Origin: JACQFK01 sp964619955
Lineage (GTDB): Bacteria > Planctomycetota > MHYJ01 > JACPRB01
Assembly: GCA_964619955.1 (NCBI GenBank)
Contig: CAZUJF010000007.1
Location: forward strand, 62,001 to 126,000
Direction: 5' to 3'
DNA length: 64,000 bases
The position numbers and the translations under genes were made by a program. The notes beneath the pieces are model-generated. The model was not told the origin of the DNA. It saw nothing but the letters and a program-made list of their open reading frames with translations, and made no database searches. Positions 9,222 to 17,055 of this stretch are shown piece by piece; positions within the stretch are counted from its first letter, which is position 1; every line of letters begins with the position of its first letter.

Positions 9222-9953
9222 TCAGCGGAACGCGGTGAAAAGATCGCGGAGTTCCTCGCGGGCGTCCTCGGGGGTCTCGGAATAGGCCTGGACGACCTGC
9301 AGGATCTGGTCCCGGTAGGCGGCCCGGGCGCGGTGGATCCGGTTGGCGACGTCCTGCTCGGAAAGGCCGAGCCGGGCGGCGAGGTCGGCATAGGACGGGG
9401 GCGTCCCGGCGCCGGCGGAGAGATGCAGGCGGAGGGCCTCGAACTCGGGGGAGCGGCCGGCCTTGGCGAAATCCTCCTTCAGGAGCTGAAGGGCGCGGGA
9501 GAGGATGCGCAGCGCCCAGTCCCGCTTGAACGCGGCCTCGGGGGAACGGCCATCGGCGGCGGCCGCTTCCCGTTCGGCCGCGACGAAATCCAGGGAGAAC
9601 CCCGTCCGGCCGCCGCCGCGCTTCAACGCGGAGGCGCGATCGTGCTCGTCGGCCAGGAAGTGCTCGAGGGCCGTCAGGAGGAAGGTGCGGAAGCGGCCCC
9701 GATCCTTCCGGACGTACTGGAGGAAGTTCCGCTCCAGGAGGGCCGTGAAGAAACCCTGGGCGAGGTCCTTGGACGTCTCGGAATCGTTCCCCTTGCGGCG
9801 GATGAAATGGTAGACGGGTTTCCAGTAGGCCTCGATGAGGGTCTGGAGGGCCTCGCGGCGGCCGCTGTCCCCGGCGTCCCGGGCGGCAAGGACGACGGAC
9901 CAGAGGGTGGACGCGAACGCGCGCCGGTCCCCGCCGATCGACGTGTCCTGCAT
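9222..9953 (-). CDS. ECF-family RNA polymerase sigma factor
   Basis: 243 residues. The N-terminal part (FASTLWSVVLAARD, then EALQTLIEAYWKPVYHFIRRKG) and the region-2 stretch SKDLAQGFFTALLERN match planctomycete-type extracytoplasmic-function sigma factors; the C-terminal SYADLAARLGLSEQDVANR is the region-4 helix-turn-helix. It is longer than usual ECF factors (~190 residues) because of a tail of about 35 residues after region 4, which could be a contact with a partner. It lies directly upstream of the membrane kinase and is probably co-transcribed. No anti-sigma gene sits beside it, so control by phosphorylation is plausible but not shown. Confidence 0.88.
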   Translation of the reverse strand: MQDTSIGGDRRAFASTLWSVVLAARDAGDSGRREALQTLIEAYWKPVYHFIRRKGNDSETSKDLAQGFFTALLERNFLQYVRKDRGRFRTFLLTALEHFLADEHDRASALKRGGGRTGFSLDFVAAEREAAAADGRSPEAAFKRDWALRILSRALQLLKEDFAKAGRSPEFEALRLHLSAGAGTPPSYADLAARLGLSEQDVANRIHRARAAYRDQILQVVQAYSETPEDAREELRDLFTAFR

Positions 9954-9961
9954 CGATCGTC

Positions 9962-9967
9962 ATTATA
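9962..9967 (-). promoter_or_regulatory. -10 element (TATAAT) of the ECF/kinase operon
   Basis: A perfect TATAAT on the minus strand ends eight bases before the ATG at 9953, with no Shine-Dalgarno between. Transcription would start at or next to the ATG, giving a leaderless mRNA. No convincing -35 was found. Confidence 0.6.
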
Positions 9968-10079
9968 GGCGCGCGCGATCCTGTCCGGGCCCCCGCCTTT
10001 TTCCCGATTTTCCCGGGATCCGCGCAACAGCCCCGGCGCCTGCTGCTATATAGGGGAGCCCGAACAAGGAGAACGACCG

Positions 10080-11441
10080 ATGAAGACCCCCGCCCCGCTG
10101 TCACGTCGCAGCTTCCTCAAGTCCTCGGGCGCCGGCGCCGCCGCGGCCGCCGTCGCCCCCTCGATCGCCCTCGGGGCGCGCCAGGAACCCTTCCGCTTCG
10201 CCCAGATCGGCTGCGGCGGCAAGGGCGACAGCGACCGCGACGCCATGATCAAAGCCGGCGCCAAGGTCGTCGCGCTCTGCGACGTCGACGACAACAACGC
10301 CAAGAACGTCTATGCCAAACACGCGGACGTCCCGAAGTACAAGGACTTCCGCGTGATGCTCGAGAAGCACGACAAGGAGATCGACGGCGTCGTCGTCTCG
10401 ACGCCCGACCACTTCCACGCCGTCGCCGCGCTCGACGCCATGCGCCGCGGCAAACACGTCTACGTCCAGAAGCCGCTCGCGCGCACCTACGCGGAATGCC
10501 AGTCGATGCTGGACGCGTCCCGCAAGTACAAGGTCGTCACCCAGATGGGCAACCAGGGCCACGCGGGCTCGGGCCTGAAGCTCTGGGAGGAGATGGCGAA
10601 GGCCGACGCCTTCGGCGAGATCTCCCACATCCACACCTGGTCGGACCGGCCGATCTGGGCGCAGGGCATGACGCAGCCCCCCAAGGAGGCGCCGATCCCC
10701 GCCACGCTCGACTGGGATCTCTGGGTGGGCCCCGTCGCCGCGCGCCCCTACGGGAAGGGCTACGTCCCGTTCAGCTGGCGCGGCTGGTGGGACTTCGGCT
10801 GCGGCGCCATGGGCGACATGGCCTGCCACAACATGGATCCGGCCTTCTGGATCTTCAAGCTCGGCCTGCCCCTCTCGATCAAGGCGCAGGCGTCCGCCCC
10901 CGCGGGCATCGCGTACCCCGCGTGGTCGATCATCGAATACAAGTTCGGCCCCACGCCGCTGCTGCCCAAGGGCGTCACGCTGACCTGGTACGACGGCAAG
11001 AAGCTGCCCGAGGTGCCGAAAGGCGTCGCCGAGGGGACGAAGCTCGGGGACAACGGCTGCCTGGTCGTCGGCTCGAAGCTGACGGCGGTGGGCGGTTCGC
11101 ACGCCGGCTCCCCGAAAGTCATCGCGGTCGGCGACAAGGCCGACGGCGCCGCCGTCGCGGACGCGGCCAAACACTGGGCGGAGGTCCACAAGACCGTCAA
11201 GGGCACGGACCACTACGGCCAGTGGGTCAAGGCTTCGATCGCGAAGGATCAGCAGGCCGCGAAGTGCAACTTCGAGTACGCCGTCCCCTTCACGCAGGCG
11301 ATCCTGCTGGGCTGCATCGCGCTGCGCTTCCCCGGCCAGGAGCTGCTCTGGGACAACGAGAAGAAGCAGTTCTCCAACTTCGCCGAGGCGAACCAGTGGC
11401 TCTCGTTCAAGGCGCGCGACGGCTACAACATGAATGCCTGA
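10080..11441 (+). CDS. Exported Gfo/Idh/MocA-family oxidoreductase
   Basis: 453 residues with AAGGAG ahead of the ATG. The N terminus has a twin-arginine signal (SRRSFLK at residues 8-14, then an Ala-rich hydrophobic stretch), so the protein is folded and exported with its NAD(P) cofactor. The Rossmann part starts AQIGCGGKGDSD and contains DGVVVSTPDHFHA and the family EKP-like motif as VQKPLARTY. The C-terminal part is the usual GFO_IDH substrate domain. Such TAT-exported dehydrogenases are common in Planctomycetota and are thought to oxidise sugars or sugar acids; the substrate is unknown. TGCTATATAGG upstream near 10044-10054 is a possible -10. The last 19 bases overlap the end of the convergent ATPase gene. 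Confidence 0.9.
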   Translation: MKTPAPLSRRSFLKSSGAGAAAAAVAPSIALGARQEPFRFAQIGCGGKGDSDRDAMIKAGAKVVALCDVDDNNAKNVYAKHADVPKYKDFRVMLEKHDKEIDGVVVSTPDHFHAVAALDAMRRGKHVYVQKPLARTYAECQSMLDASRKYKVVTQMGNQGHAGSGLKLWEEMAKADAFGEISHIHTWSDRPIWAQGMTQPPKEAPIPATLDWDLWVGPVAARPYGKGYVPFSWRGWWDFGCGAMGDMACHNMDPAFWIFKLGLPLSIKAQASAPAGIAYPAWSIIEYKFGPTPLLPKGVTLTWYDGKKLPEVPKGVAEGTKLGDNGCLVVGSKLTAVGGSHAGSPKVIAVGDKADGAAVADAAKHWAEVHKTVKGTDHYGQWVKASIAKDQQAAKCNFEYAVPFTQAILLGCIALRFPGQELLWDNEKKQFSNFAEANQWLSFKARDGYNMNA

Positions 11442-12751
11442 GGGTCGGATTCCCGGCGCGTCGCACGGAAGGCGAAGTAGAGCGGAAGGAAGAGCAGCTT
11501 CTGCTCCGGCAGTTCCGCGTAGGGGCGGGAGGAGAACACCAGCCCCCTCGGGCAGTTCGGGTGGGTTTCCAGCAGGAGGTGCAGGCTCCTGAGACGGCCG
11601 GCCGCGCCGCTCTTCACCTCCACCGGAAGCACCGCCCCGTCCGCGACGACGAGGTAGTCCACCTCCGCGTTGCTGTTCCGGGCCTCCCGCGCCCAGAAGT
11701 GCAGCTCCGAGCCCTGCGAGACCAGCAACTCCTGGCCGACGAACTGCTCCGCCAGGGCCCCGGCGTAGAGGTCCAGCAGGTCGGATTTCGCGTGCTCGGC
11801 CTCGGACTTCATCCCGCACAAATTCTGCCAGAGCCCCACGTCGACGAGGAGGGCCTTGAACCGCGTGGCGGAGGCCCGGGTCCCCAGCGGAAGGCCGGAG
11901 GGATCGGCCGACGGCACCCGCTTCACCACCCGCGCCAGGCAGAGGAGATCGACCGCCCGCTTGATCGTGGCATGCGCGTGGCCTTCGGCGAGCTTCGAAT
12001 ACTTCACCGGACTGCCGACCGAGCGCGCCAGCCCGCCCAGGACGGAGTCGAGGCAGTGCCGGTCCGAGCGCGGCGCGTATTTTGAAAAATCCTGCCGGAG
12101 GGATTCCACGAGTTCGCGCTGGACGTCGAAGCACTCCTGGATGGAACGGCGCTCCGCGTAAGCCCGCACGCACTCCGGCATGCCCCCGACCAGACAATAG
12201 GTGCGAAGCTCCCGGAGCAGCAGTTCGTGGACGCTGGAGGGCAGCGGCGCCGGCGGAGCCAGCACGGCCTCGGCCGCCGTCTCCAGGCCCACAGCCCAGA
12301 GGTACTCGGCAAACGTGAGGGGATGCATCTCGAGGAACTGGAGCCGGCCGACGGGAAACGAGACGTCCTTCAGCGCAAATTCGAGCAGCGACCCGGCCGC
12401 AACGACATGCAGGTCGGGCGTCTCCTCGAAAAAGTATCTCAAGGCCAGGATCGCCCGGGGGCAGCTTTGGATCTCGTCCAAGAAAAGCAGCGTCTTGCCG
12501 GGGATGATCTTCCTGCCCAGGAGCAGTTCAAGTTCAGCCAGCACCCGCCGGGCGCTCAGGTCCCCTTCGAAGACGCGGTGCCAGTCCCGCTGGCGCTCCA
12601 GGTCCACCACGGCCAGGTCATCGAAATGCTCCGTTCCCAACTGCCGAAGGGTGTAGGTCTTACCGACTTGCCGGGCCCCGCGGACCAAGAGAGGCTTTCG
12701 GCGGGACGAACTCTTCCACCCCAGGAGGAGCTTGTCGACAAGCCTTTTCAT
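11423..12751 (-). CDS. AAA-family ATPase with C-terminal DUF4143 domain
   Basis: 442 residues. Walker A is GARQVGKT at 25-32 and Walker B is LLFLDEIQ ending at 95, followed by the family pattern CPRAILALRYFFEE. The C-terminal half (PVKYSKLAEGHAHATIKRAVDLLCLARVV as a winged-helix region, then the nuclease-like FWARxxxNxNAEVDYLV and PVEVKSG) is the DUF4143 domain. The family is widespread, sporadic and often horizontally acquired; its role is not settled. It stands alone, convergent with the Gfo/Idh gene. Its upstream 50 bases are strikingly AT-rich for this genome and contain AAATAAGG before the ATG. Confidence 0.92.
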   Translation of the reverse strand: MKRLVDKLLLGWKSSSRRKPLLVRGARQVGKTYTLRQLGTEHFDDLAVVDLERQRDWHRVFEGDLSARRVLAELELLLGRKIIPGKTLLFLDEIQSCPRAILALRYFFEETPDLHVVAAGSLLEFALKDVSFPVGRLQFLEMHPLTFAEYLWAVGLETAAEAVLAPPAPLPSSVHELLLRELRTYCLVGGMPECVRAYAERRSIQECFDVQRELVESLRQDFSKYAPRSDRHCLDSVLGGLARSVGSPVKYSKLAEGHAHATIKRAVDLLCLARVVKRVPSADPSGLPLGTRASATRFKALLVDVGLWQNLCGMKSEAEHAKSDLLDLYAGALAEQFVGQELLVSQGSELHFWAREARNSNAEVDYLVVADGAVLPVEVKSGAAGRLRSLHLLLETHPNCPRGLVFSSRPYAELPEQKLLFLPLYFAFRATRRESDPQAFML

Positions 12752-12801
12752 GCCTTATTTTACTACTGTCATGTATCATAATACAACCGTATTTCTCAAT
12801 T

Positions 12802-14046
12802 TCACTGCTTCTCGAGGCAGTAGAGGTTCTTGGCGCCGGAGATGTAGATGCGGCCGTTCGAGATCGCGGGCGAGGCGTGGTGGGGATCCCCCAGGTCGTT
12901 CTGGGCGAGGATCTCCACCTTCGGGCCCGCCTGGATCACGACGCTCTTCCCGCCGCTCGCGAAGTAGATTTTTCCGTCCGCATCCGCGACGGGACTCGCC
13001 CAGGACGTGCTCACCGCCAGCCGCTGCTTGTCCGTCTCCTCCCCCGTCGCCGCCGTCCAGATCCGCAGCACCCCGGGGGACTGCAGCCGGAAGCAGCGCT
13101 CCCCCACGAAAATCGGCGACGCGATCGCTTCGCTGAGGCCGGCGGACATCCAGCGGACATGGGTCGCGCTCAGATCGCCCTCCCCCGTCGGATCCAGCGC
13201 CGTGCCCTGGCCGCCGCGGCCGGAATCCGAGTAGAGCATCCCCGCCCCGTACGCGGGCGACGAGGCGTCCCCCGCCCCCTTGCACCACCAGATCCGCCTT
13301 CCGTTCGAAGGGTCGAAGGACTGGATCCCCTCGGGATGCGGGCTCATGCCGGACGCCACGGTCACCAGTTGCGGCCGGTCCTTGATCGTCACGAGCAACG
13401 GCGTCGAATGCGCGAAGCCCGTCTTCGGCATCTTCGTTTCCCACAGGACGCTGCCGTCGGCCTTCGAGAACGCCACCAGCCGCGAGTCCGACGCCTTCGC
13501 CATCGCGCAGAGGAAGATCAGCGTCTCGCCGTGGAGGATGGGACTCGTGCCGATCGTCACGTCGAACGTGAACGGCTTGAGCTCCTGACGCCAGGCGAGC
13601 TTGCCGTCCATGTCCAGCGCCGCCACGACCGCGGAGCCGAAGACGACGAAGACGTGCCGGCCGTCCGTCGCCGGCGTCGGCGCCGCATAACCCCCGCCCG
13701 CCCCGCTGCGGAAGTCCTTCCGCTTCCAGGGCCCCGCCTCGACCGTCGTGTCCCAGAGCAGCTTCCCGTCCTCCGTCGAATAGCACAGCACGTGATGCGC
13801 GGGCATCACCTCGGGATCCTTATCCGCGCCGGGCCAGCGCACGGTCGTGACGAAGACGCGCTTGCCCCAGACGACGGGACTCGCATGGCCTTCGCCCGTG
13901 AGCGGCGCCTTCCAGCGGACGTTCTCCCCCTTCTCCCCGCCCCAGGTCAGCGGCAGATTCTTCTCCGCGGACAGTCCCATGCCCGTCGGCCCGCGGAATT
14001 GCGGCCATTCGTCCGCCAGCGCCAGGACCATCAGCAGAAAACCCAT
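12802..14046 (-). CDS. Exported PQQ-like beta-propeller protein
   Basis: 414 residues; the ATG at 14046 has GGAGGG seven bases upstream and gives a short signal peptide (MGFLLMVLALA) just before the conserved WPQFRGP start of mature planctomycete PQQ-repeat proteins. Repeats of the AxxxxDGKLLWxT type recur through the length. These proteins fold as propellers related to quinoprotein dehydrogenases and BamB but usually lack a demonstrated cofactor or reaction. It is transcribed divergently from the ECF sigma gene of the cellulase locus. A second member of the family is at 53435-54661. Confidence 0.88.
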   Translation of the reverse strand: MGFLLMVLALADEWPQFRGPTGMGLSAEKNLPLTWGGEKGENVRWKAPLTGEGHASPVVWGKRVFVTTVRWPGADKDPEVMPAHHVLCYSTEDGKLLWDTTVEAGPWKRKDFRSGAGGGYAAPTPATDGRHVFVVFGSAVVAALDMDGKLAWRQELKPFTFDVTIGTSPILHGETLIFLCAMAKASDSRLVAFSKADGSVLWETKMPKTGFAHSTPLLVTIKDRPQLVTVASGMSPHPEGIQSFDPSNGRRIWWCKGAGDASSPAYGAGMLYSDSGRGGQGTALDPTGEGDLSATHVRWMSAGLSEAIASPIFVGERCFRLQSPGVLRIWTAATGEETDKQRLAVSTSWASPVADADGKIYFASGGKSVVIQAGPKVEILAQNDLGDPHHASPAISNGRIYISGAKNLYCLEKQ

Positions 14047-14142
14047 GGGCGTCCCTCCACCGTCTAAGCTACGCTCGGCGGCGCATAAAGAATGACGCCC
14101 GCCGCCGACGATTCGCCGTCCAAGAATCCCGCCCCGCCGGAA

Positions 14143-14148
14143 TAAGCT
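14143..14148 (+). promoter_or_regulatory. Probable -10 element (TAAGCT) of the cellulase locus
   Basis: A TANNNT hexamer ends six bases before the GTG at 14155, with no Shine-Dalgarno in between, matching the leaderless arrangement seen at several other starts in the window. If the locus autoregulates, an ECF-type promoter may overlap. Confidence 0.4.
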
Positions 14149-14154
14149 GGCGAC

Positions 14155-14667
14155 GTGACGAAGCCCACCGAAGAGTTCCTGACCCTCTTCCTCCGGCACC
14201 AGGGGGACCTCAAGGCCTTCCTCGCCGGCGTCTGCCGCGACCGCTCCGCCGCCGAGGACCTCCTGCAGGAGGCCGCCCTCGTGCTCTGGCAGCACTTCGA
14301 CGTCTACGACCGGACCCGCCCCTTCGGCGCCTGGGCCCGCGGGGTCGCCTTCAAGAAAGTCCTCCAGGCCCGCGAGAAGGCGCGCCGCCTCCCGCTCGCG
14401 TTTTCGCCGCAGGCGATCCAGTCCGTCATCGACGCCTACGACCGCGCCGAGGAGGCCGCGCCCGCCCCGGACGGCCTCCGCGACTGCCTGGCGAAATTGT
14501 CTCAGCCCGCCCGCGACCTGCTCGCCCTGCGCTACGAACAGTCCCTCAAGCTCCACGAAATCGCGAAGCGCACGGGACGCAGCCTCGACGCCGTCCACAA
14601 GGGCCTCAGCCGCATCCGCGAAACCCTCGAACAGTGCCTCCAGCGACGGAGGGTCGCCTCCGAATGA
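14155..14667 (+). CDS. ECF sigma factor of the cellulase locus
   Basis: 170 residues from a GTG. Region 2 contains DRSAAEDLLQEAALVLWQHFDVYD and the C-terminal region 4 contains LHEIAKRTGRSLDAVHKGLSRIR, a sigma-70 helix-turn-helix. The sequence style fits the Rhodopirellula/Verrucomicrobium sigma family (TIGR02989-like). Its TGA overlaps the ATG of the FecR-GH48 gene (ATGA), so sigma factor and membrane anti-sigma partner are made in a coupled way. The natural inference is that it is held by the anti-sigma head of that protein and drives this locus, and perhaps other glycosidase genes, when released. Confidence 0.92.
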   Translation: MTKPTEEFLTLFLRHQGDLKAFLAGVCRDRSAAEDLLQEAALVLWQHFDVYDRTRPFGAWARGVAFKKVLQAREKARRLPLAFSPQAIQSVIDAYDRAEEAAPAPDGLRDCLAKLSQPARDLLALRYEQSLKLHEIAKRTGRSLDAVHKGLSRIRETLEQCLQRRRVASE

Positions 14668-17045
14668 GCCGCGACCTCGTCCGGCGTTTTCTCGACGGCC
14701 TCGCGACCGAGACCGAGCGGGCCGGGCTCGACCGCCTCCTCGCGTCCGATCCCGCCGTCGCCGACGACTTCGCGCGCGAATCCCGGCTCCACGCCGCGCT
14801 CGAATCCCATCACCGCCACGAAGCGGCCGCGGACCGGGTCGTCGGGGATCTGCGCCGCGGCAGACGGCGCCTCTGGATCCCGGCGGCCGCGGCGGCCCTG
14901 ATCCTGGGGCTCGCCGCGTTCTGGTTCTCAACCCCCGCCCCCCTCGCCGAGTTCAGCGACGCGTCGGGACGCCGCGCGCTCCACGCCGGCGACGAGGTGG
15001 AAGGGCCCGGCACGATCCTCTATCCCGGCGAGGCCACCCGCGTCGTCCTGCGGACGGGCGCGCGGGCGGCCCTCGCTCCTTCCGCCCGGGGCAAGCGCCT
15101 CGAGCTCCGCGAGGGCGGCCTCGACGCCGACGTCGCCCCCCAGCCCGCCGCCGCGCCCTTCGAGCTCTTCACCTCGCGGGCCGAAGTGCGCGTGCTCGGC
15201 ACCCGCTTCACGCTGAGCGCCACCCGCCGCGCCACCGTCCTCGACGTCCAGGAGGGCCGCGTGCGCCTCGTCCGAAGCTCCGACTTGGCCGCCGTCGAAG
15301 TGACCGCGAACGAAGCCGCCGTCGCCTCCGCCGACCAGCCGCTCGCGGCGCGGCCCGCCGACGAAGTCCGCTTCCTCGAACTCTGGAAGGACCTGCACGA
15401 TCCCGCGAACGGCTACTTCAGCGCGGACGGCGTCCCCTACCACTCGGTCGAGACGCTCATCGTCGACGCCCCCGACTTCGGCCACCTCACGACGAGCGAG
15501 ACGTTCAGCTACTGGATCGCGCTCGAAGCCGCGTACGGCCGCCTCCGCGGCGACTGGGAGCCGCTGCGCCGGGCCTGGCGGACGATGGAGCGCGTGCTCA
15601 TCCCGTCCGCCGCGCTCCAGCCCGGCAACGCCGCGTACGATCCGAAGCGGCCCGCGACCGCCGCCGCACCCGGCCTGCGCATCGAGGACTATCCCGTCCC
15701 GCTCAAACCCGAAATCCCCGTGGGGACCGACCCGCTCGCGGACGGGCTGCGCCGCCGCCACGGCCCCGAGGTCTACCTGCTGCACTGGCTCGCCGACCCC
15801 GATGGCTGGTACGGCTTCGGCCGCGGCGCGCTCATCAACAACTTCCAGCGCGGCCCCCACGAATCCGTCTGGGAGACGATCCCTCATCCGTGCTGGGATG
15901 AGTTCAAACACGGAGGCCCCAACGGATACCTCGATCTCTTCGTCCGCGAGGACCGCACCGCGAAGCAATGGCGCTACGTCTCCGCGCCCGATGCGGAGGC
16001 CCGCATCCTCCAGGCCCTGGCCGGGGCGCTGCACGAAAGCAGTCAGCGCTCCGCGCAGCTCCCCTTGAAGGAGGCCGTGAAACTCGGCGACACGCTCCGC
16101 TACGCCCTGCATGGCAAACATTTCATGGACAGACACGGCCTCATCGGCTGGTCGGTCGGCTGGGGCGGCTCCGCGGATCCGCAATCGCCCTGGGCCTGGC
16201 GCGCGGCCTCGGACAACATCCACATCGGCTACCAGAACCCCATGGCCGCCTGGGCCCTGGCCGAGCTGCCCGGCCTGCGCGGCGACGGAGCCTCCGACTG
16301 GCGAGACAGCCTCGCCCGGCAGCTGGCGTTCTACGCGTGGCTGCAGTCCCCCGAAGGCGCCCTCGCGGGCGGCGCGTCGCTCGGCGGCGCCGACTTCCAG
16401 AACCTCTCCTTCGATCCGCATCCCGTCTTCCTGGATCCGCCCTCCAACGAATGGTTCGGCTGGCAGGCCTGGGCGATGGAACGCCTCATGCAGTATGCCG
16501 CCGTGACGAAAGACCCCGCAGCCCGCGCGGTCGCGGACCGCTGGGCGGCCTGGGCGCGCCGCGTGCTGAAGCTTCCCGCGGACGGGACCTACGCCTTCCC
16601 CGCCGCGCTCCGCTGGTCGGGAAGGCCGGGCTCGCTCCAGGTCTCCGTCGGCAGCGAGACCCAGGACGTCGGCGTGGCCGGCACGCTCGCGCGCGCATTG
16701 CTGCTGCACGACCATGCGGAATCCCGGCGCGCGGGGCGCGAGCTGCTCGACCGCGTCTGGACGCGGCACCGCGACGCGCGCGGGCTTTCGAATCCCGAGC
16801 CGCGCGCCGACTACGCCCGTTTCAACGACCCCGTCGTGATCCCCAAGGGCTGGCGCGGACGCCTGCCCGGCGGCGAGGAGGTCCGCGAGGGCATGACGTT
16901 CACGGATCTGCGGCCGCAGTACCGGAAGGATCCGGACTTCGTCCGCCTGAAGGGTCCCTCGCCTCCCGTCTTCCGTTACCACCGCTTCTGGGCGCAGGTG
17001 GAAATCGCCCTCGCCCTCGCCGAAGCCACCCGGATTTCAAGGTAG
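14664..17045 (+). CDS. FecR-type membrane anti-sigma protein fused to a GH48 cellulase
   Basis: 793 residues. Residues 1-65 are the cytoplasmic anti-sigma-like head (FLDGLATETERAGLDRLLAS), 70-89 a membrane helix, about 100-225 a FecR domain (EVRVLGTRFTLSA, LDVQEGRVRLVR), and 236-793 a glycoside hydrolase family 48 domain. GH48 identity rests on YFSADGVPYHSVETLI, APDFGHLTTSETFSYW, WYGFGRG, WETIPHPCWDEF and YHRFWAQVEIALA. Compared with Cel48F from memory, the acid Glu55 is Glu279 and the candidate base Asp230 is Asp443, both present; Glu44 is replaced by Asp268. The domain is shorter (~560 against ~640 residues). GH48 enzymes are processive exo-cellulases. Topology puts the cellulase outside and the sigma-binding head inside. 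The gene overlaps the sigma gene by four bases and the GH5 gene follows after ten. Confidence 0.92.
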   Translation: MSRDLVRRFLDGLATETERAGLDRLLASDPAVADDFARESRLHAALESHHRHEAAADRVVGDLRRGRRRLWIPAAAAALILGLAAFWFSTPAPLAEFSDASGRRALHAGDEVEGPGTILYPGEATRVVLRTGARAALAPSARGKRLELREGGLDADVAPQPAAAPFELFTSRAEVRVLGTRFTLSATRRATVLDVQEGRVRLVRSSDLAAVEVTANEAAVASADQPLAARPADEVRFLELWKDLHDPANGYFSADGVPYHSVETLIVDAPDFGHLTTSETFSYWIALEAAYGRLRGDWEPLRRAWRTMERVLIPSAALQPGNAAYDPKRPATAAAPGLRIEDYPVPLKPEIPVGTDPLADGLRRRHGPEVYLLHWLADPDGWYGFGRGALINNFQRGPHESVWETIPHPCWDEFKHGGPNGYLDLFVREDRTAKQWRYVSAPDAEARILQALAGALHESSQRSAQLPLKEAVKLGDTLRYALHGKHFMDRHGLIGWSVGWGGSADPQSPWAWRAASDNIHIGYQNPMAAWALAELPGLRGDGASDWRDSLARQLAFYAWLQSPEGALAGGASLGGADFQNLSFDPHPVFLDPPSNEWFGWQAWAMERLMQYAAVTKDPAARAVADRWAAWARRVLKLPADGTYAFPAALRWSGRPGSLQVSVGSETQDVGVAGTLARALLLHDHAESRRAGRELLDRVWTRHRDARGLSNPEPRADYARFNDPVVIPKGWRGRLPGGEEVREGMTFTDLRPQYRKDPDFVRLKGPSPPVFRYHRFWAQVEIALALAEATRISR

Positions 17046-17055
17046 GAGAACCCGC

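Noticed and set aside
9160..10104. N-terminal extension of the kinase frame up to base 10104
   Set aside because: It would overlap the whole ECF sigma gene in another frame; the start with AGGAGAGG at 9159 and a zinc ribbon right behind it is far better.
11423..12751. DUF4143 ATPase considered as part of a defence or toxin-antitoxin system
   Set aside because: No partner gene is adjacent; it is a lone gene between unrelated convergent and divergent neighbours.
14928..16982. A 684-codon minus-strand frame opposite the FecR-GH48 gene
   Set aside because: Composition is Arg/Gly/Ala-rich without domains; the plus strand carries recognisable GH48 motifs throughout.
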